A model generated the notes under the pieces. That model was given only the letters and a program-made list of their open reading frames with translations, was not told where the DNA came from and did no database searches. A DNA stretch of 64,000 nt from Chitinilyticum aquatile DSM 21506 (GTDB taxonomy: Bacteria; Pseudomonadota; Gammaproteobacteria; Burkholderiales; Chitinibacteraceae): the NCBI RefSeq assembly GCF_000430805.1, contig NZ_AUMS01000004.1:62001-126000 (forward strand), written 5' to 3'. Shown here one piece after another: positions 53,973 through 63,312 of this stretch. Position 1 is the first letter of the stretch; each line of letters starts with the position of its first letter. A program made the translations under genes and the position numbers.

Positions 53973-55340
53973 ATGACTCTCGATGTCGTCATCCTTGCTG
54001 CCGGCAAAGGCACGCGCATGTATTCCACACTGCCCAAGGTGCTGCACCGCATCGCCGGCAAGCCGCTGCTGGGCCACGTGATTGATACCGCGCGCCAGCT
54101 GGCGCCGCGCAAGCTCACCGTCGTTTACGGGTTTGGTGGCGAAGCCGTGCTGGAATGCTTTGCCGGGCAAAATGACCTTGCCTGGGCCCTGCAGGCCGAG
54201 CAGCTCGGCACCGGCCATGCACTGGCGCAGGCGCTGCCGCATCTGTCTGGTGATACCACGCTGATGCTGTACGGCGATGTGCCGCTGACACGGCTGGCCA
54301 CGCTGCAGCAACTGCTGGCAGCCAGTGCCGGCGGCAAGCTCGGCATTCTCACCGACATCCTGGACGATGCCACCGGCTACGGCCGCATCGTGCGCAACGC
54401 ACAAGGTTTTGTGACACACATCGTCGAGCAGAAGGATGCGACACCGGAAGAAGCGGCCATCCGCGAAATGAATACCGGCATTCTGGCGCTGCCAACCGCA
54501 AGGCTCGCCGGCTGGCTGTCCGAGCTGAAGAACGACAATGCGCAGGGCGAGTATTACGCCACCGACCTGATCGCGCTGGCCGTGCGCGACGGCATCGAGA
54601 TTGCCACCGTGCATCCGGCTGACCACTGGGAAGCCGAAGGGATCAACAACAAGCTGCAGCTGGCCACGCTCGAACGCATCCACCAGCGCAATCAGGCCGA
54701 GGTGCTGCTCAAGGCCGGCGTCACGCTGCTCGACCCTGCCCGCTTCGATCTGCGTGGCACGCTTGAGCATGGCATGGATGTGAGCATCGACGTCAATTGC
54801 GTGTTCGAAGGCCAGGTTGCCCTCGGCAACAATGTCCAGATCGGCGCCAACTGCGTGTTGAAAAACGTGAGCATCGCCGATAACGCCGTCATCCACCCCT
54901 TCAGCCATCTGGAAGAAGCGACCATCGGTGCCGGCAGCCTGATCGGCCCCTATGCGCGGCTGCGGCCCGGCGCGGAGCTGGCAGACGGCGTACACATCGG
55001 GAACTTTGTCGAAGTGAAGAAGGCCAGCATCGGCCCGGGCAGCAAGGTCAACCACCTCAGCTACATCGGTGACGCCAGCATCGGCAGCAATACCAACGTC
55101 GGCGCCGGCACCATCACCTGCAATTACGACGGCGTGAACAAATTCCGCACCGTCATCGGCGACAATGTCTTCGTCGGCTCCAACAACTGCCTCGTCGCCC
55201 CGGTGACACTCGGCGATGGCGCCACCACCGGCGCGGGCTCGGTCATCAGCAAGGATGCACCTGCTGGCCAGCTCACCGTCGCGCGCGCCCGGCAGGTCAC
55301 GCTGGCGGGCTGGCAGCGGCCGGAAAAACAGCCCAAATGA
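53973..55340 (+). CDS. glmU: Bifunctional N-acetylglucosamine-1-phosphate uridyltransferase/glucosamine-1-phosphate acetyltransferase
   Basis: A 455-residue GlmU making UDP-GlcNAc for peptidoglycan and lipopolysaccharide. The N-terminal uridyltransferase (1-225) has [19 protein letters not shown] and LYGDVPLT. The left-handed beta helix with acetyltransferase activity (250-455) shows [25 protein letters not shown]-like [32 protein letters not shown] and [19 protein letters not shown] 53973 fits the family start; upstream residues to 53907 are not conserved. A TAGAAT -10-like box lies at 53933. Confidence 0.97.
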   Translation: MTLDVVILAAGKGTRMYSTLPKVLHRIAGKPLLGHVIDTARQLAPRKLTVVYGFGGEAVLECFAGQNDLAWALQAEQLGTGHALAQALPHLSGDTTLMLYGDVPLTRLATLQQLLAASAGGKLGILTDILDDATGYGRIVRNAQGFVTHIVEQKDATPEEAAIREMNTGILALPTARLAGWLSELKNDNAQGEYYATDLIALAVRDGIEIATVHPADHWEAEGINNKLQLATLERIHQRNQAEVLLKAGVTLLDPARFDLRGTLEHGMDVSIDVNCVFEGQVALGNNVQIGANCVLKNVSIADNAVIHPFSHLEEATIGAGSLIGPYARLRPGAELADGVHIGNFVEVKKASIGPGSKVNHLSYIGDASIGSNTNVGAGTITCNYDGVNKFRTVIGDNVFVGSNNCLVAPVTLGDGATTGAGSVISKDAPAGQLTVARARQVTLAGWQRPEKQPK

Positions 55341-55382
55341 ACCATGCCCCCGTAGCGGGGCGTGCAACGGGAGTCCCCTCTC

Positions 55383-55742
55383 ATGCAAAAATTCCTGCTG
55401 GCACTGTTTCTGAGCGGCCTTGCCGGATTCGCACTGGCAACCGAGGGCTGGCTTTATCAGGGGAGCAAACCCGCAGCGATCATCGATGTGCGCTCGGTGG
55501 ACGAATTCGCCGCAGGGCACATTGAAGGTGCCATCAATATTCCGGTCGAGCAGATCGCCAGTGGCCTGCAGCACATCAGGTCACTGAACAAGGACAGCAC
55601 CATCCTGCTGTACTGCCGCAGCGGCCGTCGTGCTGCTGCGGCACAGCAGCTACTGGAACAGCAAGGCTACCGCAAGGTGGTGAATGGTGGCGGCATGGAC
55701 GAGCTGAAAGCCCAGCTTGCACACCCGGCAGGAGCTGACTGA
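55383..55742 (+). CDS. Periplasmic rhodanese (PspE-like)
   Basis: A 119-residue exported single-domain rhodanese. Signal MQKFLLALFLSGLAGFALA, then AAIIDVRSVDEFAAGHIEGA and the active-site loop LLYCRSGRRAAA with the catalytic cysteine (about residue 84), and a final helix GGGMDELKAQL. It transfers sulfane sulphur; the physiological acceptor is unknown. It starts 40 bp after glmU and may be co-transcribed. Confidence 0.9.
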   Translation: MQKFLLALFLSGLAGFALATEGWLYQGSKPAAIIDVRSVDEFAAGHIEGAINIPVEQIASGLQHIRSLNKDSTILLYCRSGRRAAAAQQLLEQQGYRKVVNGGGMDELKAQLAHPAGAD

Positions 55743-55842
55743 AAGGCCGCAGCTGCCGCGCGCGAATTGGCCTCCAGCCCCGCTTTGACGGTATGCTGTC
55801 CGGCATTCGTGGCAGCCCTGCCACCCGCCCAGGAATGCCCGC

Positions 55843-56451
55843 ATGAACACTACCGCCAGCCCCGCCCTTACCGAAGCCGAACTTGACCAGCTGGATGCCT
55901 TCCTCGCCCGCCACAGCGAGCAGGATGGCCTCGACGTGTCGATGCTGCACGGCTATCTCACCGCCGTTCAGCTCTCGCCAGTGAAGCTGCACCCGCAGAA
56001 CTGGATGCCGCGCATCAGCGGCCCGGATGCGCCGCCAAAATTCGAGTCGCAAGCCGAGTCCGAGCTGATTACCGCGCTGATCCTGCGCTTCTACAACGAA
56101 ATCGCGGCAGCACTGGCCGCTGAAAACCCGGCGGAAGCCTATGATCCGGTGCTGTATTTCGACGAGGATGGCAAGCCCGACTGCAGCGGCTGGAGCACCG
56201 GTTTCGTGATCGGCATGCAGCTCTTCAAGGAAGAAGTCTGGCTGCCGTATTTCGAACAGGAAGACACCGCGACGCTGCTGTCGCTGGTGATGGCGCTGTC
56301 GGCGCCGGCGTCGACCGCCGAACTGCAGAAACAATTGCCGGCGGATGTGGACGTGCAGGAAGCGATTGCCGCCGAGCTGGCCATCTTCGTCGTCGAGCTC
56401 AATGCCCGCCTGCCGAAGCTGGAAGCCGAACTGAAGACCGAAGGCAACTAA
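55843..56451 (+). CDS. UPF0149/YecA family protein
   Basis: A 202-residue cytosolic protein of the UPF0149 family, with LDAFLARHSEQDGLDVSMLHGYLTAV at the N-terminus (quoted in part; MLHGYLTA is the family signature), PQNWMPRI, DGKPDCSGWSTGFVIGMQLF and a C-terminal helical stretch. The usual C-terminal SEC-C zinc motif of YecA is absent. Function unknown. A repeat copy and a terminator follow. Confidence 0.85.
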   Translation: MNTTASPALTEAELDQLDAFLARHSEQDGLDVSMLHGYLTAVQLSPVKLHPQNWMPRISGPDAPPKFESQAESELITALILRFYNEIAAALAAENPAEAYDPVLYFDEDGKPDCSGWSTGFVIGMQLFKEEVWLPYFEQEDTATLLSLVMALSAPASTAELQKQLPADVDVQEAIAAELAIFVVELNARLPKLEAELKTEGN

Positions 56452-56510
56452 TACCCTGTTGCATATAAGGCTGCAGCCATTTACTGATAATGGCTGTGAG
56501 CACATACCCA
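56452..56510. repeat. Dispersed palindromic element, copy 11
   Basis: ATACCCTGTTGCATATAAGGCTGCAGCC begins the left side, CAGCCATTT pairs with AATGGCTG, and ACATACCC ends it. It starts at the UPF0149 stop codon and lies against the next terminator. Confidence 0.75.
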
Positions 56511-56513
56511 ATA

Positions 56514-56543
56514 AAACAGCCCGGCAATGCCGGGCTGTTTTGT
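56514..56543. terminator. Bidirectional terminator
   Basis: AAAACAGCCCGGC pairs with GCCGGGCTGTTTT around AAT. It separates the convergent UPF0149 and GST genes. Confidence 0.92.
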
Positions 56544-56566
56544 TACCTGCGGCTGATGCCTGCCAC

Positions 56567-57169
56567 TCAGATCAGTCCTTCTTCCCTGAGTGCCTTCTGT
56601 ACCGCCGGGCGCGCGGCAACGCGGCCGTGGAACGCAGTCAGCGCCGGATACATCGAGAGGTCGATTTTCAGGTAATCGCACCAGCCCAGCAGCGTGAACA
56701 GGTAGCCATCGGCGACGGAAAATTCGCGCAGCAGATAATCATGCTGGCCGAGCACCTGGTTGAGCCGCGCGAAACGCAGCGCCAGCCGTTCCAGCAGCAG
56801 TGTCTTGCTCTTGTCGGGCACTTCGTCGCTGAAGAAGGGGCTGAGGCATTGATGGATTTCGGAGGTGAGGAAATTCAGCCACTCCTGCAGACGGTAGCGC
56901 GACAGTGTGCCATTGGGCGGGGCCAGATGCTTTTCCGGCACCAGATCGGCAATGTACTGCACGATGGCCGGGCCTTCGGTGAGGATTTCTCCGTCGGGCA
57001 ATTCCAGTGCCGGCACGCAGCCGATCGGATTCACGTCGTAGAAATTGCGGCCGCTTTCCGTCGTGTGGGTGGCAAAGTCCATGCGCTCCAGCGTGTAGTC
57101 GAGTCCTGCTTCAGCCAGTGCAATATGCGGTGACAGCGAGCAGGCACCGGGAACGTAATACAGCTTCAT
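56567..57169 (-). CDS. Glutathione S-transferase
   Basis: A 200-residue GST of the beta/GstA-like kind. It starts at MKLYYVPGACSLSPHIALAE (the CS motif of beta-class GSTs) and has a cis-proline region VNPIGCVPALELPDG, followed by LTEGPAIVQYIADL and the C-terminal helical domain with FSVADGYLFTLLGW. AAGGAG precedes ATG 57169. It conjugates glutathione to electrophiles or acts in redox; the substrate is unknown. It is convergent with UPF0149. Confidence 0.93.
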   Translation of the reverse strand: MKLYYVPGACSLSPHIALAEAGLDYTLERMDFATHTTESGRNFYDVNPIGCVPALELPDGEILTEGPAIVQYIADLVPEKHLAPPNGTLSRYRLQEWLNFLTSEIHQCLSPFFSDEVPDKSKTLLLERLALRFARLNQVLGQHDYLLREFSVADGYLFTLLGWCDYLKIDLSMYPALTAFHGRVAARPAVQKALREEGLI

Positions 57170-57333
57170 GGCAACTCCTTTGACTTTGACGAAGTGGGGA
57201 AGAATGACTGCATCGTGCGCCACCCGGCCGCGGTTTACAATACGGGACAGCTTGCAGCGCCGCTGGCCGGCCGATTGTCAGCCGCTGCATTCTGGATGAA
57301 ACTCTTGCCATTGATTCTCACCGGACTTGGAGC

Positions 57334-59025
57334 ATGCAGCTGCAGCGCATCCAGATTGCCAACTTCCGCGGCATCAGCCAGATCGATCTGACGCTGAGCG
57401 ATGCGGCCACGGCGCTGTTCGGCGAAAACAACTGGGGCAAGACCAGCCTGATCGTCGCGCTATCGCGCTGCCTCACGCCACCGGAAGCCGGGCAGCCGCT
57501 GTTCACGCTCGACGACTTTCACCGCGTGGCCAACAACCGCTCCAGCATTGCCAAACGCCTGCACATCACGCTCAGCTTTGCCTTGCGCGAAGGCGAAACC
57601 CTGCCGGATACCCGGCTGGCGCCGCTGTGCCTGCCGGCGGCCGGGTCGGAACAACTGCTCGTCGTGCGCTTTGCCGCCGAGCGTTTCGGCCACGGCGAGT
57701 GCCGCTCGCGCCGCAGCTTTCTCGATACCGACGGCAACGAAGTGGCGGTGGCGGATGCCGATACCCTGCTCGACACGCTGATCCGCCTGCATCCGGTCTT
57801 GCGCTTCAAGGACATGATGCTCACCGACTGGCTGGAGCATCCGCGGCTCGCCAACCGCCCGCCGCCCGATGTCGAGCCGCGCCCGGCCAGCGATGCGGTA
57901 CGCGGCGTGTTCGAACGCATCCTGTCGCTGCCGCACCAGCTGCACCCGGAAGAACTCGGCGCGGGGCTGGCCGCCATGCAGACGCTGCTGCACGAGCACC
58001 GGCAACTGCTGCAGCACACCGCGCCCGACCAGCGCACCGCCGAGGACATTGCCGCCGCGCCCTTGAGCTTTCGCAGCGAAGACAGCCTGATCGAACTCGC
58101 GCAGCGTTCCGGCTCCAGCCTGCGCCGCGTGGCCCTGCTGATGCTGCTCGGCGCGCTGCTGGCTGCGCGTGGCGAGCACCCGCTGCATGCCGACGCGCAG
58201 CCCATCCTGCTGATGGAAGACCCGGAAACGCATCTGCACCCGATCCAGCTGGCGATGATGTGGGGGCTGATCGAACAGCTGCCGCTGCAGAAAGTCGTCA
58301 CCACCAACAGCGGCGACCTGCTGGCGAGCTTTCCGCAGCACGCGCTGCGCCGGCTGGTGCGCCAGCCCGCGCACATCGAGGTGTACCAGCTGGCGGAAAC
58401 CGCACTGTCGATGGCTGATGCGCGCAAGGTGGCGTTCCATATCCGCAGCAACCGCGCCAGCAGCATGTTTGCCCGTGTGTGGCTGCTGGTGGAAGGCGAA
58501 ACCGAATTCTGGCTGCTGCCCGAACTCGCGCGCATCTGCGGCGTGCATTTCGCGGTGGAAGGCATCCGCTGCGTCGAATTCGCGCAGACCGGGCTATCGC
58601 CCCTGATCAAATTCGCTGACCACCTCGGCATCCGCTGGCATGTGCTGTGCGACGGCGACGATGCCGGGCAGAAGTACTACCAGCGCACGCAGGCACTGCT
58701 GCGCGGGCGCGATGCGGCCCGCCACATCACCGCGCTGCCGAGCCGCGACATCGAGCATTTCCTGTGGGACAACGGCTTCGCCGACACCTTCCGCGCGGCC
58801 ATCGCACCGAAAACCAATGGCAACCCCTGGCACGAAGCCGCACTGGCCCGGCAAGAGCCGTTGCCCGACGAAGAAGTCATCAACCGTGCGCTGCGCTACA
58901 ACAGCAAGCCCGGCATGGCGCTGGAAATTGCCGAAGCCGCCGACATCAAGGGTCGTGCGGCCATCCCCGCGCAGCTGCAGACGCTGTTTGCCACCGTGCA
59001 ACAGCTGGCCAGCGACATCGCCTAG
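57334..59025 (+). CDS. OLD family ATP-dependent nuclease
   Basis: A 563-residue protein with an N-terminal ABC-type ATPase (start MQLQRIQIANFRGISQIDL; Walker A variant GENNWGKTS at about 30-38; Walker B PILLMEDPETHLHP followed by the D-loop-like TTNSGDL) and a C-terminal TOPRIM domain (LLVEGETEFWLLPELARICG, then LCDGDDAG giving the DxD). This is the class-1 OLD nuclease plan, and the TOPRIM should cut DNA in an ATP-linked manner. No helicase (GajB-like) partner is found on either side, so it is not a Gabija pair. It lies among housekeeping genes and is followed by a repeat copy. Confidence 0.9.
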   Translation: MQLQRIQIANFRGISQIDLTLSDAATALFGENNWGKTSLIVALSRCLTPPEAGQPLFTLDDFHRVANNRSSIAKRLHITLSFALREGETLPDTRLAPLCLPAAGSEQLLVVRFAAERFGHGECRSRRSFLDTDGNEVAVADADTLLDTLIRLHPVLRFKDMMLTDWLEHPRLANRPPPDVEPRPASDAVRGVFERILSLPHQLHPEELGAGLAAMQTLLHEHRQLLQHTAPDQRTAEDIAAAPLSFRSEDSLIELAQRSGSSLRRVALLMLLGALLAARGEHPLHADAQPILLMEDPETHLHPIQLAMMWGLIEQLPLQKVVTTNSGDLLASFPQHALRRLVRQPAHIEVYQLAETALSMADARKVAFHIRSNRASSMFARVWLLVEGETEFWLLPELARICGVHFAVEGIRCVEFAQTGLSPLIKFADHLGIRWHVLCDGDDAGQKYYQRTQALLRGRDAARHITALPSRDIEHFLWDNGFADTFRAAIAPKTNGNPWHEAALARQEPLPDEEVINRALRYNSKPGMALEIAEAADIKGRAAIPAQLQTLFATVQQLASDIA

Positions 59026-59032
59026 ACTCACG

Positions 59033-59080
59033 GGGTATAGACCTACAGGCCCTTAATATCAGAGCCTGCATCTACATACA
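59033..59080. repeat. Dispersed palindromic element, copy 12
   Basis: GGGTATAGACCTACAGGCCCTT and GAGCCTGCATCTACATACA form a degenerate palindrome. It sits between the convergent nuclease and PEGA-like genes. Confidence 0.65.
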
Positions 59081-59086
59081 TGGCAA

Positions 59087-59395
59087 TTACCGGGTTTGCT
59101 CAAGCACAATCCATTCCGAAGGGATGAACATGTATGCAATGGTGAGCATGATTTTCCAGCCACGCAGATTGCTGCGCACCGAGAATACATTGCCTGCTTC
59201 TGTTGCCTGGAAGGTAATGACCGGTGTCTTGGCCCAATCGAGGCAGACCTGAATCGTGTGCGTGCCCGGTTCAACGGTGAATGTCACCGTTTTCCCATTG
59301 GCAATGGCGCCCACTGTTTTGCCGTTGATCAGAACTTGATAGTTGCGCAGGCGGTCGGCGTAGCCGCTATCGCGTGTCAGCGTGATTTCCGGCAT
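59087..59395 (-). CDS. Small PEGA-like beta-rich protein
   Basis: A 102-residue protein starting MPEITLTRDSGYADRLRNY and continuing VLINGKTVGAIANGKTVTF, then VEPGTHTIQVCLDWAKTPVI, which has the PEGA/DUF2846-like pattern of short repeated beta strands with a P-G-x-H motif. The C-terminal part has GWKIMLTIAYMFIPSEW. It is probably cytosolic; function unknown. It faces the OLD nuclease gene. Confidence 0.7.
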   Translation of the reverse strand: MPEITLTRDSGYADRLRNYQVLINGKTVGAIANGKTVTFTVEPGTHTIQVCLDWAKTPVITFQATEAGNVFSVRSNLRGWKIMLTIAYMFIPSEWIVLEQTR

Positions 59396-59517
59396 GAATG
59401 GCGCACTGAGGGCTGGATGGGTAAGCAAGGAAGCTTATCAGCCCTGAAAGGCAATGCCAATTCTGGAGCCTCGCTCATATGGACTGGCGCTCGCATCGAT
59501 GGAGAGCCGGTTCCGCT

Positions 59518-59847
59518 TCAGAACAGGAAGGCGTAGAGAAACATCGCGCCCAGATCGGCCAGCATGGCGATGATCACCAGATACAGCGCATTGAACACCC
59601 AGTGGTCCTCTGGCGGAATTGCATGGCGGTCGGCCTGCGAGAAAATCAGGTCGGTCACCCCGCTAGTTTCGCTGTTGAACTGGCTGACGATCAGGCGCGG
59701 ATCATTGAAATGCCGTTCACGCAGCTCGCGCTCGTTCTCCAGCTCGAAATCCGGGTAATAACGCAGCACCAGCCGGCGCGCGCGCTGAAACAGCTCGGCA
59801 TACAGAACCCCCAGCGCAGCCATGATCAGTAATAGTGCCAGCGTCAT
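59518..59847 (-). CDS. Small membrane protein with TM at both ends
   Basis: From ATG 59847, a 109-residue protein with a TM at residues 2-18 (LALLLIMAALGVLYAELF), a charged middle LRYYPDFELENERELRERHF and a C-terminal TM FNALYLVIIAMLADLGAMFL. Family unknown. A longer frame upstream has an unlikely composition. It is divergent from the hydrolase gene that follows. Confidence 0.6.
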   Translation of the reverse strand: MTLALLLIMAALGVLYAELFQRARRLVLRYYPDFELENERELRERHFNDPRLIVSQFNSETSGVTDLIFSQADRHAIPPEDHWVFNALYLVIIAMLADLGAMFLYAFLF

Positions 59848-59921
59848 TGCAATATCCCGCCCCAGTTTCACCTGTCCGTCATCATGATAAGCTAGCCCTT
59901 CACTCGCTGAAAGGAAATGCC

Positions 59922-60716
59922 ATGCGCACGCAGCTGCTGCTGATCGACCCGCAATACGACTTCTGCGATATGCCCGGCGCGGCGCTGCCGGTGGCCGGCG
60001 CCAATGCCGACCTGCAGCGGGCAGCACAACTGATAGCCCGGCTGGGCGACCGGCTCGGCGCGATTCACGTCACGCTCGACACGCACCAGCCGCTCGACAT
60101 CGCCCACCCGGTCTGGTGGCGCGATGCGGCGGGCAACCCGCCTGCGCCATTCACCGTCATCACCGCGAATGAGGTGCACGCCGGGATCTGGCTGGCGCGC
60201 GACCCCGCGCAGCAGGCGGCGAGCGTAGCGTATGTCGACGCACTGGCCGCCAGCGGCAAATACCAGCTCGTCATCTGGCCCGAGCACTGCCTAGCCGGCA
60301 GCCCCGGCCACACCGTGCAGCCGGACGTGCTCGCCGCGCTGCACAACTGGAGTCGCAGCCAGCTCAAGACGGTGAACTTCGTCAGTAAGGGCATGAATCC
60401 GCACACCGAGCATTACTCCGCCATCCAGGCCGAAGTGCCCGACCCGCACGATCCCACCACGCACCCCGACACCGCGTGGCTCGCGCAACTGGCACAGGCC
60501 GACACCTTGCTGATCGCCGGCGAAGCACTGTCGCACTGCGTCGCCAGCACCGTGCGCGACCTCGCCGCGCAACTGCCGGATCGCATTGACCGCTTTATGC
60601 TCTTAACTGATTGCAGCAGCCCGGTGCCGGGCTTCGAGGCATTCGGCGAGGCGTTTGTGGCGGAATTGACCAGTAAGGGAATGAAGCTGGCAACATCATC
60701 TCGCCAGGATCTCTGA
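59922..60716 (+). CDS. Isochorismatase-like cysteine hydrolase
   Basis: A 264-residue cysteine hydrolase of the isochorismatase/nicotinamidase fold. The N-terminal aspartate is in LLLIDPQYDFCDMPG (about residue 9), and the catalytic cysteine in LLIAGEALSHCVASTVRDLA. The QLVIWPEHCLAGSPGHTV segment fits a nicotinamidase-like substrate pocket. It is longer than the typical 180-210. GAAAGGA precedes ATG 59922. Substrate unknown. Confidence 0.85.
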   Translation: MRTQLLLIDPQYDFCDMPGAALPVAGANADLQRAAQLIARLGDRLGAIHVTLDTHQPLDIAHPVWWRDAAGNPPAPFTVITANEVHAGIWLARDPAQQAASVAYVDALAASGKYQLVIWPEHCLAGSPGHTVQPDVLAALHNWSRSQLKTVNFVSKGMNPHTEHYSAIQAEVPDPHDPTTHPDTAWLAQLAQADTLLIAGEALSHCVASTVRDLAAQLPDRIDRFMLLTDCSSPVPGFEAFGEAFVAELTSKGMKLATSSRQDL

Positions 60717-60869
60717 GCCACTTCCAGAGAAAACCAGTTTGATCGTTCCGGATGCGCCCAGAAAGCCAATATTGCGTGATTCGGTCAATATCAGTGCATG
60801 ATCTGGCGATTCCTTAGCTCATAGCGGATCGATAAAATCGACTGTTATTTATCCGCGCATAACTATCCC

Positions 60870-61403
60870 ATGCCTCCGTTTTCATCTCCAATGCTCTCCG
60901 CCCTTCATGCAAACGCCCCTGTTTCTGATTATCCCGAACAGATGATGCTTTATGGTCAGTTCGTTGGTGCGTGGGAAGGTTTTGACCGGTTTCCTTCCCC
61001 GAATGGCGTCGACGAAGTAAGTTGCGAGGTTGTGTTCGACTGGGTGTTGGAAGGGCGTGCAATTCAGGATGTATGGATTGCCCCTGCGAGAAAAGATCGC
61101 CTTACCGCTCTACCTCCGGAAAATCTATATGGGACAACCTTTCGTGTCTACGATCCGGATCGGGATGAATAGACTATCACCTGGATCAATCCGGTCACGC
61201 AAGCATTTAATCGCATGACCGGCCGGAAAGCGGGGGATGATATTGTTCAGGAATATTTCACGAAAACTGGTTTGCGATGCCAGTGGTGCTTTACCGAAAT
61301 AACCGCTGATTCTTTCCACTGGATCGGACGCGAAACCGAAGATGATGGGGAAACATGGTCCATCACATGCGAATTCTTCCTTCATCGGAAAGCATCGCGG
61401 TGA
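60870..61403 (+). pseudogene. DUF1579-like gene interrupted by one in-frame amber codon
   Basis: The frame reads MPPFSSPMLSALHANAP..., FVGAWEGFDRFPSPNG, VFDWVLEGRAIQDVWIAP and VYDPDRDE, then TAG at 61170-61172. The same frame continues without a break as TITWINPVTQAFNRMTG, DIVQEYFTKTGLRCQW and TWSITCEFFLHRKASR to a stop at 61401-61403. The interrupted position is a conserved tryptophan in relatives (DxxxW..TWINP), so TGG to TAG by one base is the likely event. A broken DUF1579/THAP4-like protein of unknown function. It overlaps the next gene by a GTGA junction. Confidence 0.85.
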
Positions 61404-61966
61404 AAATTCGGGCTCGTTCTTCCCGCGTCAATACTATTTGTGAAACTCACATTGTCCTCGAAAGCCGGCACTGCAGTATTGAATCCTTTTCGGAAAAGGA
61501 CATTGACGCGGCGATGGAACTGCTGGCCGATTCCGATGTCCGAAAATACCTTGGCGGAGGCTTATCGGAGTCGCAGGCAAGAATCAGGCTGCAGCAGATG
61601 GCGCAGCCAATAAATCACAGCATTTTTCCTTCACGTTTTCTCACGGTGCGAAAACGTGAGACTGCTGATTTTCTAGGCATAGTCAGTATTTGCCCGTGGC
61701 ACAGCCCCTGGTTCAGCGAGTATTCCTTCGAATTTCTTCCTGCCCACTGGGGCAGTGGGTATGCCTTTGAAGCCTCCTGTGCCGTTATTTCACATGCCTT
61801 TACTCACTTGGGTATTTCAAGCCTTCTGGCTGAAACACAGACCGCGAATGTCCGTTCCCGCACTCTCCTGACACGGCTGGGCTTCAAGCTGGAAAGGAAA
61901 TTGTGCCGTTTTGGGGCAGAGCAGTCCCTGTATGTTCTGCTCCAGCAGGCACAGGAATCAGCATAA
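61400..61966 (+). CDS. GNAT family N-acetyltransferase
   Basis: A 188-residue acetyltransferase from GTG 61400, which overlaps the stop of the DUF1579-like frame (GTGA). Upstream in-frame starts at 61355 are possible but lie inside the other gene. It shows the RimJ/RimL-like core: IESFSEKDIDAAMELLADSD, VRKYLGGG, the strand FLGIVSICPWHS, FEFLPAHWGSGYAFEASCAV and AETQTANVRSRTLLTRLGF. Substrate unknown. Its overlap with the broken gene suggests the two once formed an operon. Confidence 0.82.
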   Translation: MKIRARSSRVNTICETHIVLESRHCSIESFSEKDIDAAMELLADSDVRKYLGGGLSESQARIRLQQMAQPINHSIFPSRFLTVRKRETADFLGIVSICPWHSPWFSEYSFEFLPAHWGSGYAFEASCAVISHAFTHLGISSLLAETQTANVRSRTLLTRLGFKLERKLCRFGAEQSLYVLLQQAQESA

Positions 61967-62130
61967 CCAAAGAATTTTCCAAGGCTCTTTTCGTGCCAGT
62001 TCCACAGGAACGCGACTGATCACGCTCAAGCGCAGCAATCACCGCTACGCTAATCCGGCTAATGCGCAAGCTAGATCATTTCCCGCACGAGAGAGTTTTC
62101 TGCAACTGGCCTGAAAGACCCGCGGCAACC

Positions 62131-63105
62131 TCAATCCAGATAACGGCTCTGCTTCGCCAGCCACTCCGGCAGGATGATACTGAAGCGCTGCAGCTGGCTT
62201 CGGCTGAAGACAAAATCGCTGCTGTTGCCGATCTGCGGATTGATTTCCTGCGGCTTCACGTGTTCAAAGAGGATTTTTCGCGCAATGCGTCCGGCTTGCC
62301 GGCCCTGTTCGCGCCCGCTGACCACCATCCCGCCGATCGCGCCCTGCGCGCCAACTGCGTGCTCCCAGAAGGCAAAGAGCGGTGCCCGGCTATTGGCATT
62401 GGTCCAGGACAGAACCGCATTGCCATCCAGCGTCTTGCCCTTTTCATCGCGCAGCGCCTGATAGGTCGCCACGACGATGGCCGCGCTGCCATCACCGGGT
62501 ACGGCACGCACGGCGGACTGCCATTCGGCAAACGTACCCAGATACTGTACCCGCACACGGATGCCGGCAACCTCATGCTCATCCTGCTTGCCCAGCACTT
62601 CTTCTTTCAGCACCTGCGCGGTGAGGTCACGGTCAAACAGCAACACCACCTGCCTGACGCCGGGCAGCAATTCCTGTAGCAGGGCGATATTGCGCCGCAC
62701 CAGCGGCCGCTCCAGCACACCCGTACAGTTACTCCCCAGCGGATACATGCGCGGGTTATTGTTCACCCCCAGATACACCACCGGAACGCTGGTGCCGGCC
62801 AGAGGAGCGGCAAGGAGTTTCACCGCCGCATCATCGCCCAGCACAACCAGATCGGCCGGATTGGCCTTCAGATACGCCAGGGCACTATCCCGCCTGGCTG
62901 GCCAGGCGGATTCCGGCTGGCGTTTGGTATCCAGTGCAAAGCTGTCCAGCCGGCACTCCGGCAATGCGGTGGCGAGGGCCGCCTTGTACTGCGCATCCCA
63001 GGCAAATTCGGGGTGATAGCTTTCGATGACCAGCACGCGGCAAGCCAGCGCCGGCAAGGCCAGCAGCAAGAACAAGACGGCAAGGCATCGATTCCGTGTT
63101 TTCAT
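62131..63105 (-). CDS. Periplasmic ABC-type binding protein, orphan
   Basis: A 324-residue exported protein starting at MKTRNRCLAVLFLLLALPAL with a signal peptide ending near ALA. The mature start CRVLVIESYHPEFAWDAQYK, NPADLVVLGDDAAVKLL, VPVVYLGVNNNPRMYPLG and LPGVRQVVLLFDRDLTAQ are characteristic of the ABC_sub_bind-like periplasmic domains often found in front of sensor kinases or cyclases. No transporter or kinase gene is seen next to it in the window. Confidence 0.8.
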   Translation of the reverse strand: MKTRNRCLAVLFLLLALPALACRVLVIESYHPEFAWDAQYKAALATALPECRLDSFALDTKRQPESAWPARRDSALAYLKANPADLVVLGDDAAVKLLAAPLAGTSVPVVYLGVNNNPRMYPLGSNCTGVLERPLVRRNIALLQELLPGVRQVVLLFDRDLTAQVLKEEVLGKQDEHEVAGIRVRVQYLGTFAEWQSAVRAVPGDGSAAIVVATYQALRDEKGKTLDGNAVLSWTNANSRAPLFAFWEHAVGAQGAIGGMVVSGREQGRQAGRIARKILFEHVKPQEINPQIGNSSDFVFSRSQLQRFSIILPEWLAKQSRYLD

Positions 63106-63312
63106 CAGGAAGGGCCGGAAAAAGGCAAACGTTCGGCTGTCAATTTTCTGACGGCTCGCATCTGGCCAGTATAATCTGATCTGGGCTAGCGGGTAATTTG
63201 GGGCACGGTCGCTGACTAGAGTCAAGGCATGACGCAAACTGAGTGCCGCAACAGACTACCGTGCCGTACTGATGCGAATTGCTCCCGCTGACTGGTGTGG
63301 CGATTGACATGC

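Noticed and set aside
57334-59025. Gabija (GajA/GajB) defence system
   Set aside because: The nuclease resembles GajA in plan, but no UvrD-like helicase gene is next to it; the neighbours are GST and PEGA-like genes.
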